Assembly: GCF_001039355.2 (NCBI RefSeq)
Contig: NW_019773914.1
Coordinates: 401,953-465,952, forward strand
DNA length: 64,000 nucleotides
Origin: Lingula anatina
Taxonomy: Eukaryota > Brachiopoda > Lingulata > Lingulida > Lingulidae
Direction of reading: 5' to 3'
A program made the position numbers and the translations under genes. The notes under the pieces were generated by a model that was given only the letters and a program-made list of their open reading frames with translations, had not been told where the DNA came from and did no database searches. Of this stretch, positions 13,796-26,744 are shown piece by piece. Each line of letters begins with the position of its first letter. Within the stretch, counting starts at the first letter, position 1.

Positions 13796-14899
13796 CTATG
13801 ATCCAACTTAATAGTTTCTGGAAAATAACACTAATTCAACACCCATCATTTGATAATTCAAATTTGAGTAATTACAAACATAATGGTCAATGCATAATGA
13901 TTTAGGCTTAACTTTTGAATGGATGACATTTAATCTAATCTATTTGTCAGGCATCAATTCCTGGCCCACAGAATTGATTCTCTTCATACACTTTTTGCTT
14001 CTTTGCTGAACTTTTTCAAAAAAAAAAAAAAAAAAATCAATAAGAAGAGAATAAATATATTTTTTGTGTCACATCATAAAAACAGGATGTGTTAATTAAT
14101 CATGGTTGTTTAAGGTTCAGGACAAACGTTTCATATGAAGGCTGTATTTTTTATCTGTAACACAGTGTCAAATTATAAAATCAATATATATCTGCTGGTA
14201 CCTTCACAATTCTCTTTTGTTAAATCAACTAACATTTAGGACAACTTGAAATTCTGTGTACTTAACACATAACAAACAAAAACATAGAAGATGAAGTCAT
14301 TCTGAAACAAAAATATATATTGATTGATTTTACCTTGATATTAAATAATTACAAGACTTCAGAATACTAAACCATTAACCCCTATAATCAGCTAGCCTGC
14401 ATTTTTTCCTTGGGATTTTATCAGTTCCCAGTGCTGCTATTGCAAGGTTAACTCTTGTCTACAGTGTGAAACATGGAAAACTACTGCACAAATATTATAA
14501 CATGGCACCAGACAAAAAAGCGTAGTACATAAAATGCCAATTTTCTTGCCAAACACCAAATTGGGCAAAATCAGCATTCCCCAGCAGTTACATAGTGGCA
14601 GTACTTTCAGGGAAAAGAATCCCATAACAGATTGGACTGAATTGAAAGACAGTATAGATTTCAACCGAGTCCTAGGCATCTAATTTGGCTGAAGGAATTG
14701 TAAAATGCATAAGACTTTTTTCAAGCAATCTTTAATTAAATCAAAAATAATGATAATTTTCATTTGATGATGAAGACTACATATACACATATCCAGCTAT
14801 ATCCTTCACAGATTCTGAAAAAGTCCTTGAGAAAAATACAGTGAGATAAATTCAAATGCACTCAGTCTTAATCATATTTAACAACAAGCAGACACCATT

Positions 14900-17800
14900 T
14901 CAGTAATCAGAATGGAAAAACTTGACGGCAATCACCACTGTGCCATCCCGAGCTGCCACAGCTATCAGACCAGACCCTGACAATCTATATAGCAAGTCAC
15001 CAGGGACGGGCTTAATGGACACTAGTAATGGCGGCACAGACGTAATGGATGCCAGTAATTGCGAGACAGTCACTGCACTTTTGAAGATACATGTATCTCA
15101 TTCACAACAGGGTCAATTTAATTACCCCACCAACAAATGAGGTAATCACTGGTGTGAGTTGGTTTCAATTTGTTTATAAACATTGTAAGATATCTCAAAA
15201 AATTCCTCATGGATTAAATGACATTTTCATTACAGACAGTAAAAATCTTCACAATTTTGATTGGAGTTTTTGGATCTGTACATTTCTAAAATATGTTTCT
15301 TTTTTCTGGCAATTTTTAACATTAAATTTTGGCTTTGGCAGAAGTCTGCATTCTGAAGTGCTATCTGGTTAGAACTACAAAGGACAGCTGGAGGGGAGTT
15401 ACTAAGGAAGGGAAGGGGTACGACTGTTAACCGAAAATATATATATAAGGACATTGTGGACCCTCTCCCCTATAATTATTGAAGCATAATGTTGTCTTAC
15501 TTCACTGTTGCTCGTCTTGATAGGAGAGAATTAATGCAAAGGAAGCAATTTGTTCTTTTTCTTTTCATTTTGTCTTTTAGATATCAGCAGATGATGGAAA
15601 GAGCCATACCATATCTTGCTGTATAAATATTTGATGGAAGTTAATTAGATACCCGGTATTTCTAAATTAATTACAACAAATCTTACTGTCTGAACCTATC
15701 TAAAACTAATCTTCTGAGGCAAATTTTATGTCTAAAGATGTTATATATGGTTATTTTCAGCTAGTTCTGTTGTGAACAGAGAGACCTAGCTGATGTTGTC
15801 ATGGTTTGCTGTACTCTGCTCTCAAACCCTGAGTACTATTACTGCAGCCACTGGACACTCTATGGTCCCATTCAAAATAGGGGACTAACTTGTCCCAGGG
15901 TCAAATATGGTGGACCCACTTGAATACTTCCCCCACGGGATATCTATTCAGTGTCTATTTGTGGATTAGATGGCAAGCTTCGTAGTAGGTCGCCATATTT
16001 GACCCTCGGACTAATTAGTCCCCTATTCTGAATGGGGTCTAAGACCGCATTCGCAACGATTTGAGCCAGGCTTTACAAATCCTGGGACAAAATATGGCGG
16101 ACGTAAATGAAAGGAAAACCGCCTAATCTTTTAATAGTCTCTCCGCCTCTCACGCCTCCACTTAATTAATGACTCCAGCCTCGAATTAATTACCCAATGT
16201 CAAATTACTTGCCACAAGTGCAATTTTGTGCTCACAAATCTACCGATAAGTCTTTGTTAGAAAACAACAATTATCTTTTATGAGACCTAGACATCCTGAT
16301 AATATACATACCAGAATTTATTACTATTAAATGATTTTGCAATGATTTCAGGAAATCAGGGTGCTGTGAACACTGCCATAATAATTAATATGACACTAAA
16401 ACTGTTCAACCAGAACACAATGACCATACATTAGATGTCTGGTGAAGATTGCAGAGCATTTTCCTCTCTATCAGAGATATGACAATGAAATTGCTCTTAC
16501 AGATTGTAAGCATAATCAGCACTTTCTAACAGCAGACCTCAGTAGGGAAACATTATCTGTGCATGTGCAAACAAAATATGGTTTGATAAAAGCATGGAAA
16601 AGCACTTGCAGAGTAAGATAATTATGGTAATTCCCTCTTATCATGAAATTTCAAACAACTACTTACTACTGCTGTAATACAATAAATGTCAAATATTCTA
16701 AATGTAATTCAGTATCAAGGGTCTGGAATACTATCAACTTACAAATTCAAGATAAAGTTTCAAAAAAAAAAAAAAAAAATTCATATTTTATGTGAATTAG
16801 ATATACATCACCAGCTTATAATAACCTTAGAGACCATTCCCACAGATGTTTAGATCGATCTATCCCCCTGCATGGGGAGTCTCACTAAATTGCTATCAAC
16901 TTGGTCGGCTTAAATGTCTGTCACGCCTAGTGAAGCTGTTAGGGGGTAATTATCTTTACCCTAGCTGATTTGGTAGGCGTGACAGACATTTAAGCCTCTT
17001 GAGCTGACAGCAATTTAGCGTGAACCCCCCAGGGAGTTAGGTGGATCCAGATGGATCAATCTAAATCTGTGGGAATGCAGTCTTAAAGTTTGCTAGTTTA
17101 GCAAGGGTGAAAGACAACCTGCTAACTTGAACATGTAGCCCTTGTACACAGGTACACAGTTACAATAAAGGTTTTATCATTCAATACAATCTGACTGGAA
17201 CCACACCATCCCCCTCTAAAATTTCTCAAAATGAAACAAAAAATTCAGAAATCCGGCATATTCACCAACTTTGTCTTAGTGAAACAGTTTAACCCTCACC
17301 AAACACACACACATATGCAAGCACACAACACACACACACACACACATGCACACAACCAAGCACATAGTTTTATAAACCATCTTACCTGCTGCAAACCAAC
17401 AATGTCATGTGAATTTTCTGAGAGGTTTTCACTGACACTTGTAGAGGATTGGCTGCATATTCAGTGTCTTATAACCACCACTTGTGCCGCCTTGCCTTTT
17501 TTTCTCTATTTAATACAGAAATCGAATCATCTTGTCATACAGAATCTTCTCCTGTGTTTATTTCTCTCACATGTTCACCAGTTTTTTGAAACAGTCTGTG
17601 GCCTGTGGCCTATGCTTTGTAGTCACCCACCTCTCTTGGTTTCTGTTCTAGCAGCTCTGCCTGAAGCCTGTCCTTATACATAAACTGAACAAAATCCAGA
17701 AATCTCTCCTGCTTTATTCTGTCCTCACACTTACTGAACAGAATACAGTAATCTTTCCTGATTTCCACTATTCTTAGATATACTGAACAAAATACAGAAA

Positions 17801-19978
17801 TGTTTTCTGCTTTCCTCTGTTGTTACTCTGCTGCTTCCTGCCTTCTCAATGAAGTCTCATCTCTGCAAAAGATACCAGTGATATTGAATATACAGCTTTG
17901 TGGCCCTCACAAAGTTGGGTGTCCATGTCACTGGGCCCCTGCAGGTCTCTGAGGTGACATTTGAGGACGGGGAATATTGATAACTCAGAAACTGTAGCTG
18001 GGATAAAAGCTTTTTAAGGCAATTTGTTTGATTCATTTTTTTATGGAGGGGGAGGCAGGATGGAGGGAGGGAAGGAGGAACAATGAGTGATGATATAACA
18101 AGAAAAGTACAATTGACTTAGTCTTCAGAAAATAATGCTTAAAAATGATGTCACAAATGTTTGAATTGATTTCTTGTCACAAGTCATAAAAATATTATGA
18201 TGAACAGTGAATCACTTAATGCCCCCCCCCCCAGAACACAAGAATGAAGACAGACTGTGACCCCCAGCCCCCAAACCCCTTCCCCCCCCCCCCCCACACA
18301 CCCATTTCTCCTAGCTCCCCTTATTTTTTGTTAATTCTATCACACTTGAGTGGTGAAGGGGGGTGGGGTGGGATGGACATTATGAAGCCATATGCCAGTG
18401 GTTGTGGATGTATCAAGGGGAAGAGTAAATCTACCTGTGCTTAGCAAAATCTACTCTTTTTCACGTATCCATAAAAAGTTTTCTTATATAACATGACTCT
18501 TTGAGTAATAAAGCAAATGAAGGTTGATATTTTCTTATTGTTACGTAATGTTTTTTAAATATGTGATTTGGATTTTATTTTCTGTGAGCCTTCTATGAGC
18601 TGTGATCTCTACTTTTTCTATAATAATCCTGTAATTGCTTACCCTGACACATAATATACTACCCCTCTTATCAAGCTTACCTTCTTTTGTTACGCGACTC
18701 CTGAAACCAGGCTCTTTATAATCCAGTTTTTGCATGCAAGTAAGAAAAAAAAAATTAATGCAATGAAATTGAACATGTACCCGCATCAATTTATCATCCA
18801 AATTATTAATTAGCTAGAGACTAACTGGTCTTAATACAGGACCAGGCTGATGCCAGCAGTTAATAGTCCAGGGACTTCATTGTTAGTCTGAGCACAAAGT
18901 ATCATATCGATTTTGCGTAATTCTTTCAGTCCCAAAACACAAATAAATCTCTTATGTCTCAGACCCAATAAATATTAATATTTCAGCAGTGCAGAGATAC
19001 TCACTTTTTTATTGTATTTTGACTTGGCTTGCTGGATCTTGTTTCTGGAAATGCAATTAGATACTTGTGACAATGAGTGAAAATGAAATATTGATTTTCT
19101 TAAAAATATCATAGTCCTTTTCGGTCATCACAAAAAAAAGTACAAATGCAACCTTGTAGTTCACATGCATGTATAAATGGCAGGCACTGATGTAATTATT
19201 GGCATAATCCATAAATACTACAGTACACTCAAATATCTGGATCTAGGGAAAAAACAAGAATACTTTTGTCTCTATGGCTGGGTTCCCATACCTAGATTGA
19301 TCTAACAGGATCTATCCATCTCTACGAGGTTTCTTGCTCTATTGCTTTCAGCTTAAGTGGCTTAGATGTCTGTCACGCCCACTGAAGCTGCTAAATGATA
19401 ATTAATTACCCCTTATCAGCTTCAGTAGGTGTGACAGACCTATAAGCAGCTTAAGTTGATTGCAATTTAGCAAGAATCCCCTTGGAGATAGATCAATCCA
19501 TGATTAGTAATAGATACACCACAAGCAAGTCAGGTGGTTGTGACATATATATCAGAGTGCAAAGCTTGGGTACATGTCACATACACTTTGCCAACTGATG
19601 GGTATCTCAGTTATACCACATCATATTATAATATGTAGAATACAAAAGGTTCAGAGATACATGTAGTGTGACTTGTATTTAAGCCTCTCCTGCAATGGAT
19701 GCTAGATACACTGTCCATTGTTAAATCTTTTCAGTTCTATGCCATGGTACCATCCTATAATATGTAACAGTCTCCAAGAACGAGGGAATCACGTACAAAG
19801 CTTGGACCCCAAAGGGTCTGTCTCAAAAAATTTAGTCTCAAGATTTTTGGAGATAATTAGCATAGACTGCTTAACCCAATGGGCAATTTAATATGTTAAG
19901 TGGATTTTGCAGTGTTGGTTATAGTGCATTTAAAAAAATTAGTCCAAAGACGTAGTTGACTTACCGTATGGACGCCAT
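14900..19978 (-). CDS. Unidentified multi-exon gene (partial model)
   Basis: I do not recognise the family. The start is convincing: GCTGCCATGG at 19,978 in a good initiation context, with exon 1 coding MASI plus two bases (19965-19978) before GTAAGT. Exon 2 (19005-19044) continues in phase with a Lys/Gln-rich stretch, IQQAKSKYNKK. A likely exon starts at 18,887 (TNNEVPGLLTAG); 18,000-18,850 is unresolved. Downstream exons 17911-17991 (SIFPVLKCHLRDLQG), 17386-17452 (LQVSVKTSQKIHMTLLV) and 17164-17215 (GGWCGSSQIVLND) join in compatible phases. Exons 16667-16722, 16312-16363 and the last exon 14900-15072 follow. The last ends LIAVAARDGTVVIAVKFF, a beta-strand-rich tail resembling a propeller blade, then a stop. 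The join from 16,667 to 16,363 needs another donor or a missing exon. Two MITEs sit in its introns. Existence of a gene is likely; the exact model is not. Confidence 0.55.
15863..16040. mobile_element. Fold-back MITE (family M, subtype 2)
   Basis: The left end TGGTCCCATTCAAAATAGGG mirrors the right end CCCTATTCTGAATGGGG. Arms of at least 65 bp include GGGTCAAATATGG and its complement. It lies in the long last intron of the minus-strand gene. A further diverged end-like motif (GACCGCATTCGCAACG) follows at about 16,044. Confidence 0.7.
16831..17084. mobile_element. Fold-back MITE, ~254 bp (family M)
   Basis: Termini AGACCATTCCCACAGATG and CTGTGGGAATGCAGTCT are inverted repeats followed by GATCGATCT / GGATCAATC. 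Internally, GGCTTAAATGTCTGTCACGCC and its inverted partner form a second stem. It is located in an intron of the minus-strand gene at 14,900-19,978. Confidence 0.75.
19281..19510. mobile_element. Fold-back MITE (family M), diverged
   Basis: The left end GGGTTCCCATACCTAGATTG is followed by an inner stem of TTAGATGTCTGTCACGCC and GGTGTGACAGACCTATAAG. The right terminus is degenerate (GATAGATCAATCCATG). It resembles the 22,444 copy most closely. It sits in the first intron of the minus-strand gene. Confidence 0.6.
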
Positions 19979-20597
19979 GGCAGCAAAATCAATGTCAATA
20001 GGGCTAGCACACGGAAGTTTAACCAAAAAAAAAAAAAAAAAAACGAAGTATGCAGCCACTTAGTTGTGCATTCTTTGTTAAATACATTCTAGTTGGCTTA
20101 TATTCTTAGTAGTCTTTGCTTTGGAATATTTTGACTTAAATCAAGAACACGTAACAAACAGTTAAAAGCGATCTCTTTTTTCAAGTACGTCCCCACTTTT
20201 TGGCTATCAGTAAGTTAATAAGTATGTGCAGGGAAACATGGATGAAAAATTTCTTTTGATACGCAAGTTCTGGTTCCGACACAGAGAATTCAAGTTCATA
20301 ATGCTGCTGCCATGTTGCTCTGGGTCACAGAGACGGATACTTTAGGTTCATACTTGTAAAGTCATGCTAATGCCAAATGGAATGCAAATCAGGATCAACC
20401 AGGATCAGACATCAACAGACAGCCAGACTGTTGAACACTGGAAATAAAAGTCTTAAGGAGACACATAAAAGACATTCAAATACAATAATACCATATATTC
20501 TATGGGCATTTTAAACGGAATATTATAGTTAAAGCATAGCTGCATGGATTGCACTTAAGTCTCCAGCGTTGCTGTCATAGATTTCCTTGGTTCTCAG

Positions 20598-20764
20598 TGC
20601 AACGCCGACAATTGCGTGATCTGGAATATTATCCTCTCGAGAATTACGTGGAAATTGCAACAAAGTATGCAGAGATCAATTCTCTGAAGCAGACGAATCC
20701 CAGGAGTCCTCAGATAATTGGTATCCTGTCAGCGGAAAAATGGAAATTTTCAGAAAAATATTGA
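20598..20764 (+). CDS. Possible terminal coding exon, unidentified
   Basis: A good acceptor (TTCCTTGGTTCTCAG) precedes an open frame of 54 codons plus two phase bases, ending in TGA. The peptide (QLRDLEYYPLENYVEIA, then TNPRSPQIIGIL) has protein-like composition. It lies just upstream of the start of the minus-strand gene, so a small divergent gene is conceivable. A weak candidate first exon is near 20,325 (ATG in GCTGCCATGTTG) with a poor donor. No family is recognised and it may be chance. Confidence 0.25.
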
Positions 20765-21482
20765 CTAACTGGATAAGCTAATGTGGACAGTTTTCTAAGG
20801 TGGTTAAAATAACAGTGACTTGGTAATTCTTTGAGGGAAATTGTTTTTCTTTTTTCTTTTTTTTCTTTTTTTCTTTTTAGTCATTGGTAATTCATTTGGT
20901 TCATTTATAAGAGTATATCCATTTACTTTCTGGTACTAAAAATTAGAGTAAGGCTAAATGTTGGAGGAATAAAGTCACATTAAATTTTCAGTTGCAAAAA
21001 ATGTTTACAAATTGAATCATGTAAACATTACTGCCAGACAGTAGGAGCTGGTTTCCAAGGTTAATGCATCAAAATGAGACGTTTGCTATGGTGGTGTCAA
21101 CAGCATGATGGCCATACCTGGTCCCCAGAGTTAATGAAGCATAATATATTTCCTCTATAACCTAGCGTGGTCATTTAAATTAAGGCAATTAAAGTATTCA
21201 CAATTAGACAAGGTTTCCATTGCATAAATATTGTAATCAAAATCAGAAGAGTTAAGCCCACCTAAATCAACTATAAACTCACCAATGTTCAGAATAGATA
21301 TTTCTGTGAAATCAATGTTCTGGTTTATCTCTGAGGAGTTTCCTGGTGCAAAAATAGAAGATTGCGTCTGTTCTAATAGTTATCTGCCACCCACCAAGAA
21401 ATCAATGTCTCTCTGCTCACAGTTGAAATACCATGGAGAGCACCCGGGTAAAAATAATACTTCTCCTTAACTCTCAGCTAAA

Positions 21483-21740
21483 GGGTGTATTCACAATGAA
21501 GGTATGATCATAGGTACTTCGATCAAAATCTGCATGGATTCTCACTGAATGTAATCAGATGAAGGCATTGACACAGCTTGTTTCTAACATACATACATAA
21601 TCACCAGCTCCCTTGTTTTCTACTCCATGTCAGGAAGAGACGTTAATATCACTGTTTATCTCACTGCATTCAGCGAGAATGTCAGCAGATCGAGTTAGCT
21701 CGAACTACCTTGGATTTTAGTTTTATTGTGAATACACTCA
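21483..21740. mobile_element. Fold-back MITE (family M), diverged
   Basis: Left GGGTGTATTCACAATGAAGG pairs with right ATTGTGAATACACTC. The interior carries TCTCACTGAATGTAATCAG and CTGCATTCAGCGAGAATG, the same internal stem as the element at 90-343. Confidence 0.6.
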
Positions 21741-22443
21741 TAGAGTGTGCAGCCTACTACCTTGCATCTTCAATTAAAGATCAAACAGAATTAATTCTCC
21801 TTAACTAGCCACATGACCTTTAAAGCTTAAGTTTAAATTCACCATCAAATCTCATCTCAGACTCTATTTACAACATTATGGTCTATTTCTGGATTGTAAA
21901 TAACAGACAGATACTGTGATACTGTGTAACCATCAGCTCATCTGGGAGCCTCATGACCGTTACCAACCAATCTGTGGCAATCAGCGGCCATCTTGTGCAC
22001 ATTAACACCAATTCCAAGAAACTCTATTGAACAAATTGCAAAAGAGCACCACCCTGCTGTGCCTGTGTCCTCTCTTATTGAACAGGGGCCACTCCTGGTT
22101 AACTGTGCCACTCTCTTAATGCAAGGATCATACAGGTGCCTGCACTGATGTCTTTTTGTTTTCCAGTTCACACTGGAGCATCAGGCCGAAAACGGGTCTC
22201 AACTTTTAGATCAAAATTTTCAATCCATTCTACAGACATGAGAAATCTGCTGGTCCTATTTTTGTACAGGTCCATTACTCGATGCTTACATATGATTAAT
22301 TTTTATGTGTTGCATTTCCATTATAAAAACCTTGCTGGTCCAGAGGAGCTGCAATCAAAATTTACATACGGAGTCTTTTCTGGCTAAAACGGCAGTTTCC
22401 CCATGTCTGCTACCATCACCCAGGATAAAAAAGGACATACAAG

Positions 22444-22651
22444 ACTGGGTTCCCATACCTAGATCAATCTAACAGGATCGATCCATCTCAGAGAGGTTTC
22501 TAGCTAAATTGCTTTCAGCTTAAACGGTAATTATCCCCTAGCAGGTGTGACAGACACCTAAGCCACTTAAGTTGATTGCAATTTAGCAAAAATCACCTGT
22601 GAAATAGACCGATCCACAGTTAACATGATAGGGTCTGGGAATGGTCCCTAA
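22444..22651. mobile_element. Fold-back MITE (family M)
   Basis: Left CTGGGTTCCCATACCTAG and right GGGTCTGGGAATGGTCCC are inverted. The inner arms carry CTAAATTGCTTTCAGCTTAA and TTAAGTTGATTGCAATTTAG. Intergenic, between the 3' end of RIF1 and the minus-strand gene. Confidence 0.65.
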
Positions 22652-24072
22652 GCAGCTGATAGTTTTTGCTTAATGTTTATTTACAACAGTGGTTTATTTC
22701 ACACATATCCAGCAACGAGTTTGACCCAAATTTTAATCTTGGAGATTTAAGTGTAGTCTATATGTATTATCATTATTTATTTTCATCCTTTTATTTTGTG
22801 TGAAACCAGTCCAGTGGTAATTGTATTGGTGTAAAAATGAACAGAGCCACAAGAAGCCACCTCAACTAAGCAGGAGAGGAAATGTAATTCCGCCTTCTTG
22901 TATTTCTCCATCAATACACATTTCCCAACAGGCACATTTCCTTTCTTTATCAGCGTCATGTTTCTTTTTAATCTACTGATGATGGATGACTATCTCTCAT
23001 ATCATGGATGGATTAGGTAGCCAGATGTATTCCATTACCCTTCCAAGAATAATTGGGTGAGCTGGGGAAACCTTTTATACAGCCCGGTTTTACTTTTAAA
23101 TTAATTCATTAGTGATGAAAATGTCAGAAGAATCACATCTGGCCAATAACAAATCTAGTATCAGCAATACGTGGGAGAAAGAACAAAGAAGTTACAGCAA
23201 ATATTCACATGGAGGACTGATGGAAGAAATTTACAGAACTAAGATCTCTTTTCATTCAATTCTCTTAGCAATAGGGTTTTTAGCAGTATTCCACGGAACA
23301 AAATTGGAAGTAATTAGTCATTATTTTTTTTGTGTTTTAAAATAAACAAAGATGATTTTCTCGAAGAAATCCATTAGTCTGGAAAAACCTCCATTTTGCA
23401 TTCCATTTTGCCATTTTATTACATCACAGACTATCCTGTTCATGATAAAAAAAGTTAATTAATCATATCAGAAAATACAAAATAAATATAAAAATGTGTT
23501 AATTTATTTGCATAAAACCATAACATTATTGGTCAGGAAAAGTCTGTTGAGTAGCAGTTTTCCTTCCACCATTAAAAACTGCTGTAAACCAACATCAATT
23601 AAAAGGCAGTGTCCACCTCAATATATAAAAGCCGTCATGAGTCTTTTTTTCATAACATATTTAAAATTCATCTCAGCAATCATAGTATTCAATGCATTAA
23701 ACATGTTGAAAGCATTTTAAAAAGTTCCATTTGGACAACATTAGTTTCAAAATCCTTTAAAAATGACTCTAAACAACAAAACATAAGTTGCTGATAAATG
23801 GAAAATATCATGACTGCTATATTTTGTTAGGAGCTTATGTACGAAAAATCAAGGAGTACAGGCAATCTTCACTTATTGTAAATATGATTTTTTTAATTTA
23901 AAAAGGCATCTCAAAAAGTTCAGAAGTTGAACCCATCTATTTAACAAATAAATCACAAATATCTAACAACCTTGTTATGCATCTGTCAGTCACTGTGTGA
24001 CATTGATGAAAACATGATATGAATGTCACTCATAAAAGTGACAGTCCAAAATAGACATTATCAGAATGACAG

Positions 24073-26744
24073 TCACGTGAAAGTTGATGACTGACACTTA
24101 GCTTTAAGAGCCTGGACCACAGTCACCATCAAATGACTCAGATGCTGGTGCGCTGTAAAGATCTGGTCGCTAGGCAACCATGTCAACATCTCCGGGGTCA
24201 TTTCTGTGGTCAAAGTTCCCAGGGTCTCCAAAATGTGTTTTGCTGAGTCTAATTCTTGCTGTGAGCAACTGGGTCCTTCGTTTTCCTGAGTTTTTTCAGC
24301 GTTATTTAAATCTGGCTGCTCTGATTGGCTGAATTCCTGGTTGCCCTGACTACATGACTGGGACAGTTTTGTGATCTCGGCCATTATGTTTCCAGAGCTC
24401 TCCAACATAGCCTCGAAGCTGCTTTCCAACTGATCTCGTATTGACGCTGTAAAAGGTGCATTTTCTTTTTTAACCAACACACGAAAAAGCGTACACTCAT
24501 TTAAAAAAAAAAAATCGTTCTTGCGTCTACTGGCATTTACAATACTGGGACATAAAAAAAATGCACTATGTTCAACTATTCTCTTTTCATATGACTTAAA
24601 AATCTGACTTTGCCAAACTAGGGTTAAAGCTTATTAGATAAATGAATAAATAAATAGATAACAGTCAGTAAAGAAACAACTTAGTGCATACTAACATTTC
24701 TTTGGTGACAGGTTTTCCATGACGTCTTCCAGTGCAGGCAGCTTATTCCCTGCAGGTGAGGAACACTTTGGGGAGTCTGGCGCCACATGGGACTCATCAT
24801 CATCTGCTAGGAACATGCAAAAATATAGCATTTTCAATCAAAACTTCTATTTAGTTTTGAAAACTTTTTTCTTTGGTAATATACCAGCACAAGATAAAAA
24901 CACATTTTCTAACTATGACACAGACTTTTTTCTCACTATAATTCAACTTATACCAATTCAGTTCTACTATTAAAAGTCAATGCAGTAAAAGTTTTGCAGA
25001 TTATGCATTCTTTTTAGTTTCACTTGCACTGAGTTATGTACAAAACATGACCCCACTTATTTTACGTATTAAAAACTCACAAGAAACTAATATTAATAAT
25101 ATCAAAATATTTTACCTTCATTCTCCCTGGCAGCCATCTGTGTGAACTTCTCCGTCTCTTTCTCTCCGTCTTTCCTGTTCTGCTCTCCCTCCCTCATCTT
25201 TCTGTTCTCCTGTTCGGTCTCAAACTGTTCCAGCACCCTGCGGACGGTGGGGACTTTGGGCGACTGGATGGGCAGACTCTGGATGTCCACCTCGGTCAGT
25301 TTACACAGATGACCCACCGTGTGGATGTTCCTGGCTCGCACCAACTGACCCAGACCTCTGGACCTGATGGACCAAAAAAAATTACCCCTTATCTGTACTG
25401 TGTCTGCTGTTACATTCACTGTGTCAGACCTCAAATACTAAAGAAAAACTTCAGAGAACTACTCTAGCTAGAGAAATTAACTATTTCATTTACTTCTCAT
25501 GCTATCATCAACAATTTGACAATGAATAACCCAAAGTTTGATCCAAGATACACACAAACTTATTAAAATTTGACTTTATATCAAAATTAAAATCAAAGTT
25601 TTAAGATAAGGTTCTAAATCTGCCTCTTACCACATAGAAGAGGTCAGTTGTGGCAGGAGTTTCTCTACAGGTGTGGTACACTCCACCAAGTCAGGGTAGA
25701 CTGGGTCATGGCTGTTCAACTGAGACTCCTGGGTACTGTGATAGCTGTTCTGAGAGGGCGTCAGCTGAGTGAACTTCTGAAATGAACCAATAAATAACAC
25801 TTTTTTAGTTTACATATATTTTATGTTAAACTGAGAGAGTTTGTAACAAACAACGAAAATAAACACCCCAACTCAAAAGTTATCAGGAGAATTTGAAACA
25901 AATTTCAGGATAGGTCAGAAATGGGCTAACTTGGAAAATATTAGGTATTGATGAAGATGTTCTGATAGTCATCAAAATATTGAAGGGAAACAATTTCCAT
26001 GTTTTGCTGTTGATTGAAGAAAAAATTGCTTTATTTTTATAACATAACAAAGCTGATAACATTCTTCTCTGAGGGTATGGTGATGATTAAACCACTAATT
26101 GACTACTAATTATGACAATTGTGCAGCTTTCTTTATATAAATAACAGTAGTTTTCTTTACCTTTCCTTCTTCACTAGGGCTGGTTTTACACTGATCTTCA
26201 ACCCCATTTCTAGAAGGTGTGGTAAGAAACTGAAATACAACAGACTTTTCTTACTGATCAGAACATTGGTATTGTTGATTCAAATGTATGTTCACTTCTT
26301 AAAGCTGCAGACTGAGATATAATACACATCAAACAACTTTTATTAAGTTGGACCGAGTAAAATTTTAATGAAAAGCATCAGCAGTATTTATGATGAACAA
26401 TTTCTTTATAAAACCTAAGAAAAACTGCAAATACTCTCTTTGATCAAATTATTTTCTCAACTTTTTTGTTTTTGTCAAGTTTTGTAAGGTCACCTCTTGT
26501 GAATTTAATTTGATTTAAATATCTATCCTGCACATTTTCTATATTCTCCAATTCACCATCTCTGGCTCACCTTGTTTTGTGCCGCTGTCACTTTGGAAGG
26601 GGTTGTAGTTACCAGTGGTGACGGTGCAAACTGGATGCCCTTGGTCAGGTCTAGGGTGCGGTTCACTGGTTTTGCTGGTGACAGTGACCCTGACTTTGCA
26701 TTCTCTGCTTCCTCGATTGGTTCTGCGAATGACACCCGTCTTTG
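24073..26744 (-). other. RIF1: RIF1 C-terminal PP1 and DNA-binding exons
   Basis: Exon 26571-26744 opens with QRRVSFAEP, the canonical RVxF PP1-docking motif, about 22 residues after the SILK-like motif in the previous exon. The spacing and order match vertebrate RIF1. The final exons (25776 down to 24,073) form the conserved C-terminal module: TPVEKLLPQL, then WSRGLGQLVRARNIHTVG, LTEVDIQSLP and SPKVPTVRRVL. Established work links this module to DNA binding and alpha-CTD-like folds. A Glu/Lys coil and the last helical segment (LTTEMTPEMLTWLPSDQ) follow. All six junctions are in phase. Confidence 0.92.

Larger units (their letters stand above)
20765..24072. other. Intergenic, includes RIF1 3' region
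   Basis: The part nearest 24,072 should hold the RIF1 3' untranslated region on the minus strand; ATTAAA- and AATAAA-type signals occur on that strand near 23,895 and 23,500. Two MITEs lie at 21,483 and 22,444. An open frame after a strong acceptor at about 22,166 on the plus strand was seen, but no partner exon was found. Confidence 0.4.

Noticed and set aside
17231-17683. 150-codon plus-strand frame with a His/Thr run
   Set aside because: The His-Thr part is a CA microsatellite, and the rest overlaps better-supported minus-strand exons.
22166-22387. Open frame after a strong acceptor on the plus strand
   Set aside because: No compatible upstream donor or recognised domain, and two alternative frames are equally open at first.
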